Below are positions 47,666 to 58,169 of a DNA stretch of 64,000 nt, piece by piece (the stretch's first letter is position 1; every line of letters begins with the position of its first letter). The position numbers were made by a program, and so were the translations under genes. The notes under the pieces are model-generated. The model had not been told where the DNA came from and ran no database searches. It worked only from the letters and a program-made list of their open reading frames with translations. The DNA comes from Tetrapyrgos nigripes. Lineage: Eukaryota; Basidiomycota; Agaricomycetes; Agaricales; Campanellaceae. The stretch spans positions 248,001 through 312,000 of the forward strand of contig JAACJM010000050.1 in NCBI GenBank assembly GCA_013368315.1, given 5' to 3'.

Positions 47666-48112
47666 GAGGAACCACCGGAATTTGAAGAACTTGGAACTCA
47701 TTCCTCAGACTCCGAAGCTACCAAAGACTCACTATTACTGGTTTGCACCACATAGCAGAAGGTAGATCTTGTTCTATTAAGTAGTCGACGACTGCAGATA
47801 AACGCGTTGGATAACTTTACATCATCGACAAAAAAGCAGGCCGAATTACGGTAAATGATGGAGATTCGTCTTCGACTTTCTGGAGGAGAGTTAGCTGCAG
47901 GTTTTCGATTAGCCAAATCAGATACCAACGGTCAACCTCGAATTCATCACAGATAGCCTGATCGAGTCCTTTGCTAACGGGAGACCAGGCATATCTAAGC
48001 CAGGAATTCCGTGAATATATGTCAAGCAGAGAATATGAAAAAGATTCCCGTGTAGTAATAAACAAATGAACGAGCAACCTGTATGGTACTCTCGAACGGA
48101 GTCCCAGTAGAC
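47666..48112. other. intergenic, convergent toward ESF2
   Basis: Two short minus-strand frames overlap here in different registers without recognisable motifs. Nothing could be supported. Confidence 0.45.
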
Positions 48113-49100
48113 TCAGAAAATACTGCTTAAAACACTATCTAGCTCCTCATTCCTAGGCTTCTTCTTTTTCTCCTCTTCATTATCCTCCCTACGTCTTTTC
48201 TTTGGTTGTGGTAAAGGTTTCAGCTCCATCTCCTCCCCCTTTTCCCTCTTCCTTTCCGCACGTTTCTCCAGCACCCGCGCCAACTCAACATTCTTTAGAT
48301 AGTCGCGTTGTTCCTGCCTTGACTGGGATAGCTCGACGCGTAGTTTCGCGGTATGAATAGCCGCTTCATGTGCTGTGAATCTCATCAATATCCCATAAAT
48401 TGCGTATACGCATCCGAAACACTTGCCTATCTGTTCCGTCAACATATTCCACTTAAACTTGGGCAGATATTTCATCGTCCAGACATCATCGTGCCATCTC
48501 GACCCTTTCTTGCCACCAATAGGTTGAGCGTTCAGCATCTCTGCTACACTTCTCGCAATCTTTTTATCCTTAAACTCGACCCAACCCTCCGTGAAGTGAA
48601 CCTTTTTTGTAGCAGTATATTTTCGTCTGAGATATGCTCTTTTGGGGTCTGAGCAACAAAAAAGTCAGTCCCTGAACTCAAAGCTGAACTCAAATGAGAG
48701 ACACACCTTCTTGCTGCAAATACACCCTACCAATTTCTCCGCACTGACTCATTAGATGGCGGACCTTGGAAGGTCGCATACCCGGCGGTATTCGTGAGAT
48801 ATACACGACACCTGTCCGTTCTTGGGCAGCCTTGAATGCAGCTAGAGCCTCGGGTGTTAAGGGCTTGACAATTTTCTCTGCAGGCGCAGAAAACCCTGCG
48901 GGATCCATTCCTTGGACCAGCTCGTCGTCGCCATTTTTGTCCTTCTCTTCTTCGCTATCTTCTTCGCCAGCCTCTTGTTCGGCTGGGTTAGGGTCTTCGT
49001 TCACAAGGTTATCATGAGATCCAGACGATTCGGATTCAGCTTCTCCTTCATAGATTTCGTGAGAGTCTGGCCTGGGGGACGTCGAAAGTTTTTTCGGCAT
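48113..49100 (-). CDS. ESF2: 18S rRNA processing factor, Esf2/ABT1 family
   Basis: An acidic N-terminus of about 90 residues is followed by the Esf2/ABT1 [39 protein letters not shown], an intron, [29 protein letters not shown], and [21 protein letters not shown] basic helical tail with [20 protein letters not shown] ends at TGA 48113-48115. Esf2 works in the small-subunit processome, where it assists the Dbp8 helicase and U3-dependent cleavage of pre-rRNA in the nucleolus. There are three main exons with introns near 48707-48650 and 48450-48380. The length of about 280 residues fits the family. Confidence 0.88.
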
Positions 49101-49230
49101 GAAATAGTGATGAAAAGCTTGGTGATTACGTCAGCGCTTTGCACTACCATCCTGCAGAGAATGGCAATAATTGGCGACTGATACATATATCGCTGCATTT
49201 TTCTTTTGTATGTACATACATCAAAACGTT

Positions 49231-51063
49231 TTACAATCCAGGGTACCACCACTGAGCTGGGAATGAGACAGGCCCTCCAAAATACATCAGGTCGTCGTCG
49301 TCTGAATCGTCCATCATATCATCATAGTCAAACATATCCTCCTCATCCTCATCCTCATCCTCAAAATCCTCGATCCCGTCCCATCTTACAGAGACACAGA
49401 TATCCCTCAGCTGCTGCACATCATGACTCGAAAGCCTACTGCACGTCTTCAAAGTAAGGCTTCTGATCTCTGCCTTCGCCTCATACCTCGACATGAGAAC
49501 TGTCTGTAACTGATCCACCACCTCATACTCCTCTTCTCGATTCGGATCAAAGTCAACAGAGGTGAGTGTAAGGACCTTCAAGGAGGGAAAGATGAGGACA
49601 CGATCCATACCCTTCCGGAGGAGCTGCAAGCCTTTGAAAACATCTGACACGCAAGGGCCTTCTGCATGAAAAACGTGCACCTGGTTCAGAGACGAAATCA
49701 CTTTGGCAAAGGTTTTGACTGCAAAGAAATTGTGAGGGGCATTTAACGTCAAATGACGAATGGACGTGAGAGGGGAAAGGGCTTCCAATATCTTCGCTGC
49801 AAGCTCTCCTTTCTTGGTTGACACCGCAATGGTACCCTTCATCGTCAGGTCTAGCCAGGGCGGTGCTGAATTGGGTGCAGAAGATCCATCACAGCACCTT
49901 CCAGCGACAATATGAAGCTCTGCATAGGTAGAGGTAATGTTTAGAGTAGATGGTTTATGCTGCGAATGAGATGATGATGGCTCGGATAGTCGGCTTCGAA
50001 TTTTCGAGAGTGGAGATAGTAGTGCCGACGCCTTGTCTATAAGAGCGTTGGAGTCAATATTGCCCACTACGCAAACGAAATGCATTTGGGTAGTAGACGG
50101 GAATGAAATGTGATCCAGAAGAAGGGCAACGGAAACTGTGTCTCCATCCAACTTGATGCGGTGTAGGTGTGGCAGAGGAACGGTGTCAACTGGTGTGGTG
50201 GATTTACATATAGGTAAAACATCTTTGAGCTCCAAAATCTCTAGCCCGGGCATGCGAGCGAGTACGTCGGTGAGTTGTTGTAAGGAGGGCGCACTTCCTG
50301 TGCTGGTGTGGAAAATCTTGAGCGATGTGAGGTTTTTCAACAGTGCAGAATCCCAAGGCAAATGGAAATTCCTCAGCTCCAGATGCTTGAGACGGGGAGC
50401 ATCACCATCCACAAATTCCAGGGGCAGGGTCACAGGCCCTCGAGTCCAGGCGGAAATACTGGTACTTAAAGACAGTGACCGTAGCAGCGGTGCCGCTTGT
50501 CGCATGCCAGTAACGAGCAACTCCGCCATCGACTTCTCGCCCCCAGGCATACACAGCATCAGGTCACTGACGCGAGACACTTGCTGCAGGGTTGTTTCAA
50601 TGGCATCCTTTACCTTGGTGTTGAAGAAATCTTCTGCAGTCACTTTAACACTCAACGGAGCCATCTTCGACCGCTGAAGCATCTCCGGCACCCAGGCAGG
50701 ACATGAAAATTCCAAGCAACTCCACAATGCAGGACATCCCAAAGCTACGTTCCGCCAATGGCTGCAGACGTGCGAGATTTGGATCCACGGCCAACGATAG
50801 GCACCACAGTATCGCTTATCGTCGAAAGTAATACAATAGAGGAATGCCTGCGAGAGGATTTCTGGAGGAAGCATTGATATGAGAGCGAGTGTGTTTCGTT
50901 GGGTTTTAAGTTGTCTGACTTCTTCTTCCTGTCTCTGAATCTTCTGGTCTAGCAGTTCGATATCCGTGCCTGACAGTTTTGTATTGAGAACGGAAAGAAT
51001 CACTGGAAAATGCGTCTTGGACTCACTGATTGCTGCGACCCGACCAACGAAGCCCTTCGACAT
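49231..51063 (-). CDS. F-box/leucine-rich-like protein, intact (591 aa)
   Basis: Two exons, 51063-51027 (MSKGFVGRVAAI) and 50969-49231; the intron is GTGAGTCC...GTCAG and the splice is in phase. The unspliced frame is also open, so retention would not truncate it. A coiled-coil segment LLDQKIQRQEEEVRQLKTQR precedes the F-box ALISMLPPEILSQAFLYCIT. Then come WPWIQISHVCSHWRNVALGC and LEFSCPAWVPEMLQRSKM, then LRR-like repeats (LEFVDGDAPRLKHLELRNFH, LARMPGLEILELKDVLP) and RDICVSVRWDGIEDFEDEDE. The tail is strongly acidic and ends with a hydrophobic FPAQWWYPGL. Probably an SCF substrate adaptor of unknown target. Confidence 0.82.
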   Translation of the reverse strand: MSKGFVGRVAAISESKTHFPVILSVLNTKLSGTDIELLDQKIQRQEEEVRQLKTQRNTLALISMLPPEILSQAFLYCITFDDKRYCGAYRWPWIQISHVCSHWRNVALGCPALWSCLEFSCPAWVPEMLQRSKMAPLSVKVTAEDFFNTKVKDAIETTLQQVSRVSDLMLCMPGGEKSMAELLVTGMRQAAPLLRSLSLSTSISAWTRGPVTLPLEFVDGDAPRLKHLELRNFHLPWDSALLKNLTSLKIFHTSTGSAPSLQQLTDVLARMPGLEILELKDVLPICKSTTPVDTVPLPHLHRIKLDGDTVSVALLLDHISFPSTTQMHFVCVVGNIDSNALIDKASALLSPLSKIRSRLSEPSSSHSQHKPSTLNITSTYAELHIVAGRCCDGSSAPNSAPPWLDLTMKGTIAVSTKKGELAAKILEALSPLTSIRHLTLNAPHNFFAVKTFAKVISSLNQVHVFHAEGPCVSDVFKGLQLLRKGMDRVLIFPSLKVLTLTSVDFDPNREEEYEVVDQLQTVLMSRYEAKAEIRSLTLKTCSRLSSHDVQQLRDICVSVRWDGIEDFEDEDEDEEDMFDYDDMMDDSDDDDLMYFGGPVSFPAQWWYPGL

Positions 51064-51663
51064 CTTTGGGAATACTGTAGCGCACTTCTTCCCCTGATTT
51101 CGGTCGGATTGCGGTGTGAACCCGAAGTTGTAACGCTTATGTAACGGTGATGACAGTATTTCCTCACGCGACGAAGCCTGGCATCCACTCATGTATCCGT
51201 ATCTATGCGACTTGCGCTTTGATCTAGTACAGGAAAAAATACAAGTTTATCTCTTCATCTATTCTCTAGATACAACGAGAGTCTTCTCAAGATGTCCAAT
51301 CTCCCATACGACTGGCACAAACAACTATTACTTTCTTTGGCCCTTGCACGACCATTGCTTAAATTTTGGACAAACCTGCCTCAGTAAGGACTCGGAAGAG
51401 TCCCACTGAGCTCAGCACATTGTCTTCTCATTGCCACTTCTTGAACCGCCCCAATTTTAAGCTGGACTGATGTAACAATCCTGCTGGCACATCCTTAACA
51501 TCCTGCACAAAACGGTCGCGGTATAACAAAGAGAATTTTTTTACGAGTCCGTTTTTCAGGATGGCACTTGAAGCCTGTAGATGTATGTAAATAATTAAAA
51601 TGATAAAGCAAGAAGAATATGTACCATAGATTATCGACTATCGGTCACTGAGCTCGAATAGGC
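51064..51663. other. intergenic within the F-box cluster
   Basis: Upstream region of the intact F-box gene and 3' flank of the next pseudogene. No further gene recognised. Confidence 0.5.
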
Positions 51664-53459
51664 CTAGATGTCTTCTTCGTCCGACTCCTGCACTATGTTC
51701 CCATCATCTTCGTCCTCTCCATCGCTATAGTCCTCCCTGTCCCATTCGACACTCTTAACAAATTCCCTTCAATACCTCAACATCATCACTCGTAAGCCTG
51801 CCACACATGTTCAACTGCAGTTTGCGGATCTCTGCATTCGCGCGCCTCAATGAAAGCATCTCTTTCAGCTTTTCCAGCACCACCGGCTTTCTGAAACTGA
51901 CATCCCCCAGAGAGAGCTCTATCAGGGATGGGAAGATGAGAGGCGTTCCGTGTCCTCCCGCAAAAGTGTTAATCTCTTCAGGACGTCCAATACACAGCCA
52001 TCCTCCGAATGCAGCGACTGCACCGCACTCATAGACTCTAACATCTTCGCCAGCCTGTTGCTCCCACAGAACCATTTACCGTATCCCACCAATGAGAGAC
52101 CCTTGACGGAAGTAAGAGGTGAGAGTGCTTCCAATGTCCGGATCATTAACTCTAGACCAAACAAGAACTTGAAGGATAGACTCAGCCGGCGACACGGAGA
52201 GGAAGTGGCGGTTGGGTTTGGGTCCTCTGTCCAGAGATTATTGCACGCAATGAAATCCAAAGTGTGAAATAGACGCCAAGACCCGTGCTCTCGGATAATC
52301 GACTTCGGATTTTCGAAAGCGAGGAAAGGACTATGAATTGGGTGTCGTAGTCACTGCCGCAATAAATGGAATCCATCTCGATGGCAAGCGGGAATGATAT
52401 ATGGTCCAGAAAGCCCGCACGAGCCTCGGCATCTCCTTCTAGCCGGATATGTCGCAGTCGTGCCAGGTAAACACCCTCAATCGACGAAACGACTGCATCA
52501 GGTGCTGGTAGCACGTCTTTGAGGTCCAGAAACTCCAGGCCGCGCATATGACTGAGGACAACGCAAAGTTGGTGTAAGGAAGGGGCGTGGTTGGAGCGGG
52601 AATGGGATATTTTGAGAGACGTAAGATTCTTCAACAGACCAGAACTCCAGGGTAAATGGAACACCTCCAATTCTAAATGCTTGAGTAGGGGCGCATCACC
52701 GTTTACAAAATCCGACGGCAGACTCGATCGTCATCCTGTTACGCCTTTGGAGAGCCCCAGTGGCCTGGAGAGCATCAAGAGTCTTGTTGAGTTCAGCTTC
52801 AACGATATTGCCCCAGTTGTTATACAGCAAAAAATCAGATACCACTGCCAGCTTGATGGTCCGTAGCAAAGGAGCCGACTCCCGAAGGGCAAGAAGAGCT
52901 TCGTGTGCTTGGATTTTCAAATACCCTACGGAGATCCTCATGGTCAGCACTCCAATTTGAGATATCTGACGCTGTAACACAGTTGCAATGACATGCATCG
53001 TGTTGGAATTAGTGAAATGTTCCATCGCAATGGCCTGGAAATACAACGGTGACATTTTCGAACGCTTGAGCATTTCCGGAATCCATTTTACTCTGGTGAA
53101 ATCCAAGTGACTCTACAATGCAGGTCATCCCAATGCTACGTTTCGCCAATGGCCGCAGACGTGAGAGACCGTCATTCATGACCAGCGAGACTCCGACGAG
53201 TAGTAATTATTCCAATAGTCCGGTTCCGTGCAGAAATTAAAGATCTGCGACAGTACTTCGGGGGGAAGTCTCGATATGGGTGCGAATGAGTTTCGGAGAA
53301 GTTTGAGTCTTTTGATTTCATCTGCATGTCTTTTATATTCCTCATAAATCTGGGTATCTATCAGCTGAATCTGGGTGTCTATCTCTGCATGAGAACGCGA
53401 GGAAAGGGTCAATAATAACGTGTCTTTGACTCACCGGCAACGTCGGTTCTTGCACTCAT
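51664..53459 (-). pseudogene. F-box/LRR-like gene, decayed (psi-4)
   Basis: The first exon (MSARTDVAG, donor GTGAGTC) and the exon with IQLIDTQIYEEYKRHADEIK, then RLPPEVLSQIFNFC, are well kept. In the next block one frame reads RWS*MTVSHVCGHWRNVALG*PAL*SHLDF, with three stops. The expected residues at those sites are Trp, Cys and Trp. Further frames hold KWIPEMLKRSKMSPL, LEVFHLPWSSGLLKNLTSLK and LEFLDLKDVLPAPDA, then KPVVLEKLKEMLSLRRANAE. A one-base slip separates LKGIC from VKSVEWDRE near 51770. Substitutions and indels both contribute to the decay. The start and end match the intact relatives, so this is a whole-gene pseudogene rather than a fragment. Confidence 0.82.
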
Positions 53460-53762
53460 AATGAGAATGGTACTTGAAGGGTGGTTTCTTCTTGATTTTA
53501 AAATAGATTTCAAGTGAGGAAAAACACGGCTGAGGTGCAAGTGGAGGAAGGAGGACCAAAGGGACAGTCTGGAATCGCGACTGACTAAGCACCTCTTATA
53601 CTCACTGTCAGCGACCACCCAAACTGACCCTTCTTTCATGTTTTTCGGAGTGAATGCGACATAAATAAGTGAGCTTGCGAAGTTATCAAATGTACACAAC
53701 ATACATCATCATCTCAAAAAAATACGACTACTTATGACAGAGGCAAGACAGGTCTCAAGTAA

Positions 53763-55749
53763 TCATCCAAACAAAAGTGCAGTGGGAATTCCCCGATTAA
53801 TATAATATTCCCTCTCGGCCTCTTGTATGGCACTGAACTCCAGCATCGAGTCTTCATCTGAAGCCATCTCCTCCGAAGACCCATCCTCGCTCTCCTCGTC
53901 ACCACTCAAACGCTTCCCGACAGACTCGTCCTCATCGGCATAATTAGACTCCTCCTCCACCCCAACCTCCCTGTCCCACTCCACATTCTGACAAACCTCC
54001 CGCAACAATCTGATGTGCTTTCTAGAAAGGCTCTTACACATCTTCAGTTGCAGGGATTCGATGGGAGCTTTTTCAGATCTCAAGACAAGCATGTCCTTCA
54101 GAAGATACAAGTCCTCGTAAGTTTCTGTGCTATAATCAAAGAATTCCACCTCAGAGAGAGAAAAGGACTTTAGCGAAGGGAACAGAGCGAAACGTTGCTC
54201 CGTCTCTATGAAAGCCTTCAACTCCTCGAAAATGTCCGACAAGTACGATCCGTGTAGATGTAACGTATGCACACAATCAAGAGAGACCATTGGTTGATTC
54301 AAGGCATTGACCAGGGTGGAGCTCGGGTTGTCGAGAGAAAGAACGCGAACATGAGTGAGAGGGGAAATAACTTCAATTATTCTGAGGTTGAGGTTGTCAT
54401 TCCTACTCGTATCGTACAGCATGCGAAAATCAAGCCAATACGAGCCTGAATGCCAGCTAGCAGAGGCTCCATTCTCTCCTGGCAGCTGGACGTGAAAAGG
54501 GTTGTGGCATGAAATGTATAGATCCGACATTGCGGATAGCGACGATTCTGAAGGGAAAGCTTGAGACATTCTGCCTCGAAGTCTGGACAACGTAGCGAGC
54601 ATCGGGGAAGCTTTTTCTAGAGCATCGGCCTCATACCTGACAACACAGTCGAACTCCATTGTAGTGGTAGATGGGAAGGATATACGCTCCAGCAAATTCG
54701 CGCAGCTGACTACGTCTCCATCCAAGCGGATTGAGCGCAAGCGCGGGAGCTGAACGACCTTGATCGTGGTGGTCGAATTCGCAAGTGATAAAACGCGCTC
54801 AAGCTCCAATGTTTCTAAGCTGGCAGGCATACGGCTCAAAATCTCGGTGAGCTGCTGTAGAGATGGAGCATGATCGGTACTCTTATGGATTATCTTGAGG
54901 GAAGTGAGGTTCCTGAAGACACTCGAATCCCAAGGGATATGGAAGTCCTGTAAATCCACGTGCCTGAGAGACGGAGTGTGACCACCCAAAAAGTCCAAAG
55001 GCAGGACCACGATACACTCCGACTCTGCGAACCAATCACCAGTTTCCTTCGCACTGAGCTGAAGAGTGTGAAGCAAAGGAGCAGCCTGTAACATCTCGAG
55101 TTCGCCGAGTGCTTTCTCCAATGTCTTCTAGAAAACATTGACACGTAACATGAGTTCGGAGACGCGAGACATGTGCTGCAGAGCAGTCACAATCGCGTCT
55201 GCGCTTTTGGGTTTGAGAATGAGTAACTGGGGCATGTTAATGACCAATGGTGCCATCTGAGAGCGTCTGAGCATCTCTGGGATCCAGGTTGGTGTGGTCA
55301 AGTCCAAGCAGCCCCACAACGCAGGGCATCCCAGAGCGACGTTTCGCCAGTGCTTGCATATGTGGGAGACTTTGGTCCAGGACCAACGATGGAACATAGG
55401 TGCGTAGTAGTTCTTCTTGGGTCTGACGCATAGCTTGAAAAATTTAGAGAGAAGCTCTTCGGGAAGACGGGATATGGGTACGAGTTCGTTCCGGCGGGTT
55501 TTGAGCTTGGTGAGTTCATCCAATTCGACGTGTTTCTCCACTTGCGGGTCTGTCGAATCGACACTTGAGTCTTGTCCTTTTCTTGCTTCCTTCGCGATTC
55601 GTTGGATTTTCTGATCGATTATATCGATTTCTGGGATGACGATGAGAATTTATAATGGTCGGAACAGTACATCTAGACTCACCAACCACGTAACTACAGT
55701 TGCCAGCTGGCATGTTCGACATGTTATGAGGACTGAGGTTTTCTTCCAT
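53763..55749 (-). pseudogene. F-box/leucine-rich-like gene, full length but with one in-frame TAG
   Basis: Exons 55749-55683 (MEENLSPHNMSNMPAGNCSY) and 55630-53763 join in phase (1935 nt). All family blocks are present: LVPISRLPEELLSKFFKLCV, WTKVSHICKHWRNVALGCPA, TPTWIPEMLRRSQMAPL, LPLDFLGGHTPSLRHVDLQD, ILSRMPASLETLELERVL, REVCQNVEWDREVGVEEESN and an acidic tail. The only defect is TAG at 55128-55130 (about codon 190), just after SRVSELMLRVNVF and before KTLEKALGELE, in a loop that varies between paralogues. No intron of usable size removes it. It is either a very young pseudogene, a population nonsense allele, a sequencing error, or a gene giving a short F-box-only product of 189 residues. 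Confidence 0.7.
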
Positions 55750-56138
55750 TGCCAAGAAGAAAACGGAACAGATGGACGATAGAACGGGTCGTAATAACGC
55801 AAGAGATGTTCTCCCAAGAACAGGAGCAAACAATAGAAATTATAGAATAGAGCAAGGAAAGGACAGGTTGCAATGGAAATCGGTCACGGTGAAGAAAAAT
55901 AAAGGAAACGCCGCAATTTCTTCGCAGGCCAGTATTTAAGGACAAAGCACCGTGGAGACCACCTTCCCAGTTGGGGTCTGGCAGGTCTTCTTTAATTTGG
56001 ATCCAGGCTTGAACTAGTGCAAGATAACGTCTACAGAAACCTTCTGATAATTAGGCATTTAATTGTACCCTAAATCCACGAAGAGCACGCATCTTCCAGC
56101 ACTCCCAACGTGCAGCAGCATATACAAGAAGTAGGAAG
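55750..56138. other. intergenic, F-box upstream and NCS6 3' flank
   Basis: No supported coding sequence or repeat. Confidence 0.5.
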
Positions 56139-57569
56139 TTATGAGGGCGACTCAATAGCAACTGCAGGTTGACCGGACGGAAGACGGAAGAATGGAATAG
56201 TCCGTAGGTTATCGGGTGCAGGTCCCTCTGCTTCCATCTTCTTTCGTGCACGATCAGTCTGTTGGAACCATCAGCGAGTCGTCCAGACGAAGTGTAGAAA
56301 GAGTGGTGGAAGGGTCAATGAAAGAACATGAGATACTTACAATACCCGACGACGCCATTCCCCTCTCCAATCCTTCAAGTAACGTACAAGCCTTGCATAG
56401 ATCATTACTGGACATATAACCACATCTCTTGCAGGTCTCTGGAAATGTACAGGCAAGAATGAGTAAAGACGACGGGACGACAAGTAAAGACATACGTTGA
56501 GCCTTCTGCGTCGATTTGACCTCCTCGCTGACTTCAAACGCTTCTCCAGAATGTATGATGTCGATGATAGCACTCGGACGAGCAGCCTCAAGGTCCTTCA
56601 AAAAGGTTCGGGCGTGTCCACGATATGCATCGGGAGAGTAAATACACTCGGTGGAGAAGTAGTCTAGTTTCTTGAAGTATGCATACCTGTGATGAACAAA
56701 TGTCAGCGTGAACCACTAGCAAGAGCGCATATTCAACTCGCATAACAATCTCCTTCTCGTATGCATATTTAAATGGCTTGGAACGTTTTATTGTATCTTC
56801 TCCTTGAGTGCATATGGACGTGCAACGACCCAATCTGGCGATATCGCCTCGCATGACTGACAGAGGTTACATATTGAGTCGGGCATCCTAAATCAAAGCA
56901 ACATAACTCGGACGCACTATTCATCAAAACTGTCTCGGCGATATCGTCTGCATTATGGCCCGTAACAATGTGATCCACATTTAACATCGCTGCTCCTCGA
57001 TCCAGCGCCTGTCGTCTAAAAACCCCACAGAAAGTACAGTTGTTCTTGCGGCCGACCTGAGAGACGATAGCGTCCATGGTCCATCCGTAGAGTTCATCGT
57101 ATGATAAGATTTTCAGAGGCATATCGTATTGTTGTTGATTCCTTTTGACTGTCTGTGTGTTGTTAGAAAGTTAGAAAGATGGCAAGGAGTTGACTAACCT
57201 CAAGGGAATCGTCCCGGTAGCCTGTAATACCTTCATCAATTGACAACAGAAAAAGATTGAGACCGTATTTATATCGTTCGTTGAGAGTTTTGAGGACATA
57301 TGCTAGGACGGTCGAGTCTATGTAAAGTAATCTATTAGGTTCAGTTCCACAGCAGCAGCAAGAAAATCTGAAAAGAGCTCACCCTTGCCTCCAGATGCAC
57401 CTATAGCTACACGATCTCCAGGAGAAAACAGTTTGGATTGGGTGATTGTGTTGTGGACTTCGGTTTCAAAGACGTAGAAAAAACATTCTTTGCAGATTTG
57501 TTGGCCAGTTTTTGGGCGTTTGAGAATAGCCTTTGATTTTTCGCAGAGCACGCAGCTTCGGGGTGCCAT
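56139..57569 (-). CDS. NCS6: cytoplasmic tRNA 2-thiolation protein 1 (Ncs6/Ctu1)
   Basis: ATG at 57567-57569 ([19 protein letters not shown]). The N-terminal zinc motif is C-x2-C then C-x2-C in CVLCEK...ICKECF. The ATP-pyrophosphatase P-loop SGGKDST is created by splicing at about 57382-57316. [57 protein letters not shown] and [20 protein letters not shown] follow, then [20 protein letters not shown]. The C-terminal zinc ribbon is [20 protein letters not shown]. The protein ends at TAA 56139-56141. With Ncs2 and the sulfur carrier Urm1 it thiolates U34 of tRNA-Lys, -Glu and -Gln in the cytoplasm. Several exons with short introns; no damage seen. Confidence 0.9.
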
Positions 57570-58169
57570 TGCCAGTCTGCTCTGAGCAGGACGGCAGGAA
57601 CCTAGTGGATGATGGAGGTCGAGCAAGATGACTTGGTCACACGGATGACTCGACTTGTCCACTCATGATCACTCCCAGCGAAAAGTCCATATGGCGAGAA
57701 CCGGCCAAACCGACCGTCAGCGACCCGCCCGTATGATACAACTTGTGCGCATGTACATGATAGCAATAGTACAGTAGTACAAATGTGTTATAAGAATAAT
57801 ACAAGTAGTGAGTAGGTACAGCAAGGCCCGAGTCGTCCAAGATCTAAATACCTTATACCATGCGAAGGTACAATTTACGCGAAGGACGGAAAAAGAAAAA
57901 GAAAAAGAAATGAATCTATACGCTGAATCGACCAGTCTGGGGCCTACCTATATCATTAAAAGTTAAAACAGGGTATGAGTTATATGCAAAAAGGAAAGTA
58001 AAGAAAACCACGGACGAACCTAAACAGCACTCCACCATGTCGGCGCTGACAATGAGCCAAAAGACGAACAAGCGCAGCAGAAGGGGAAGAGTATAACGAA
58101 AAAAGAACAAGCCGGATAGGTAGGGTGAAAAACAACGAGAGCCAAGTCGTTATGCATCAACCTTGTGAT
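57570..58169. other. intergenic, NCS6 upstream and protease 3' flank
   Basis: About 600 bp without a recognisable gene. Short frames only. Confidence 0.5.
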
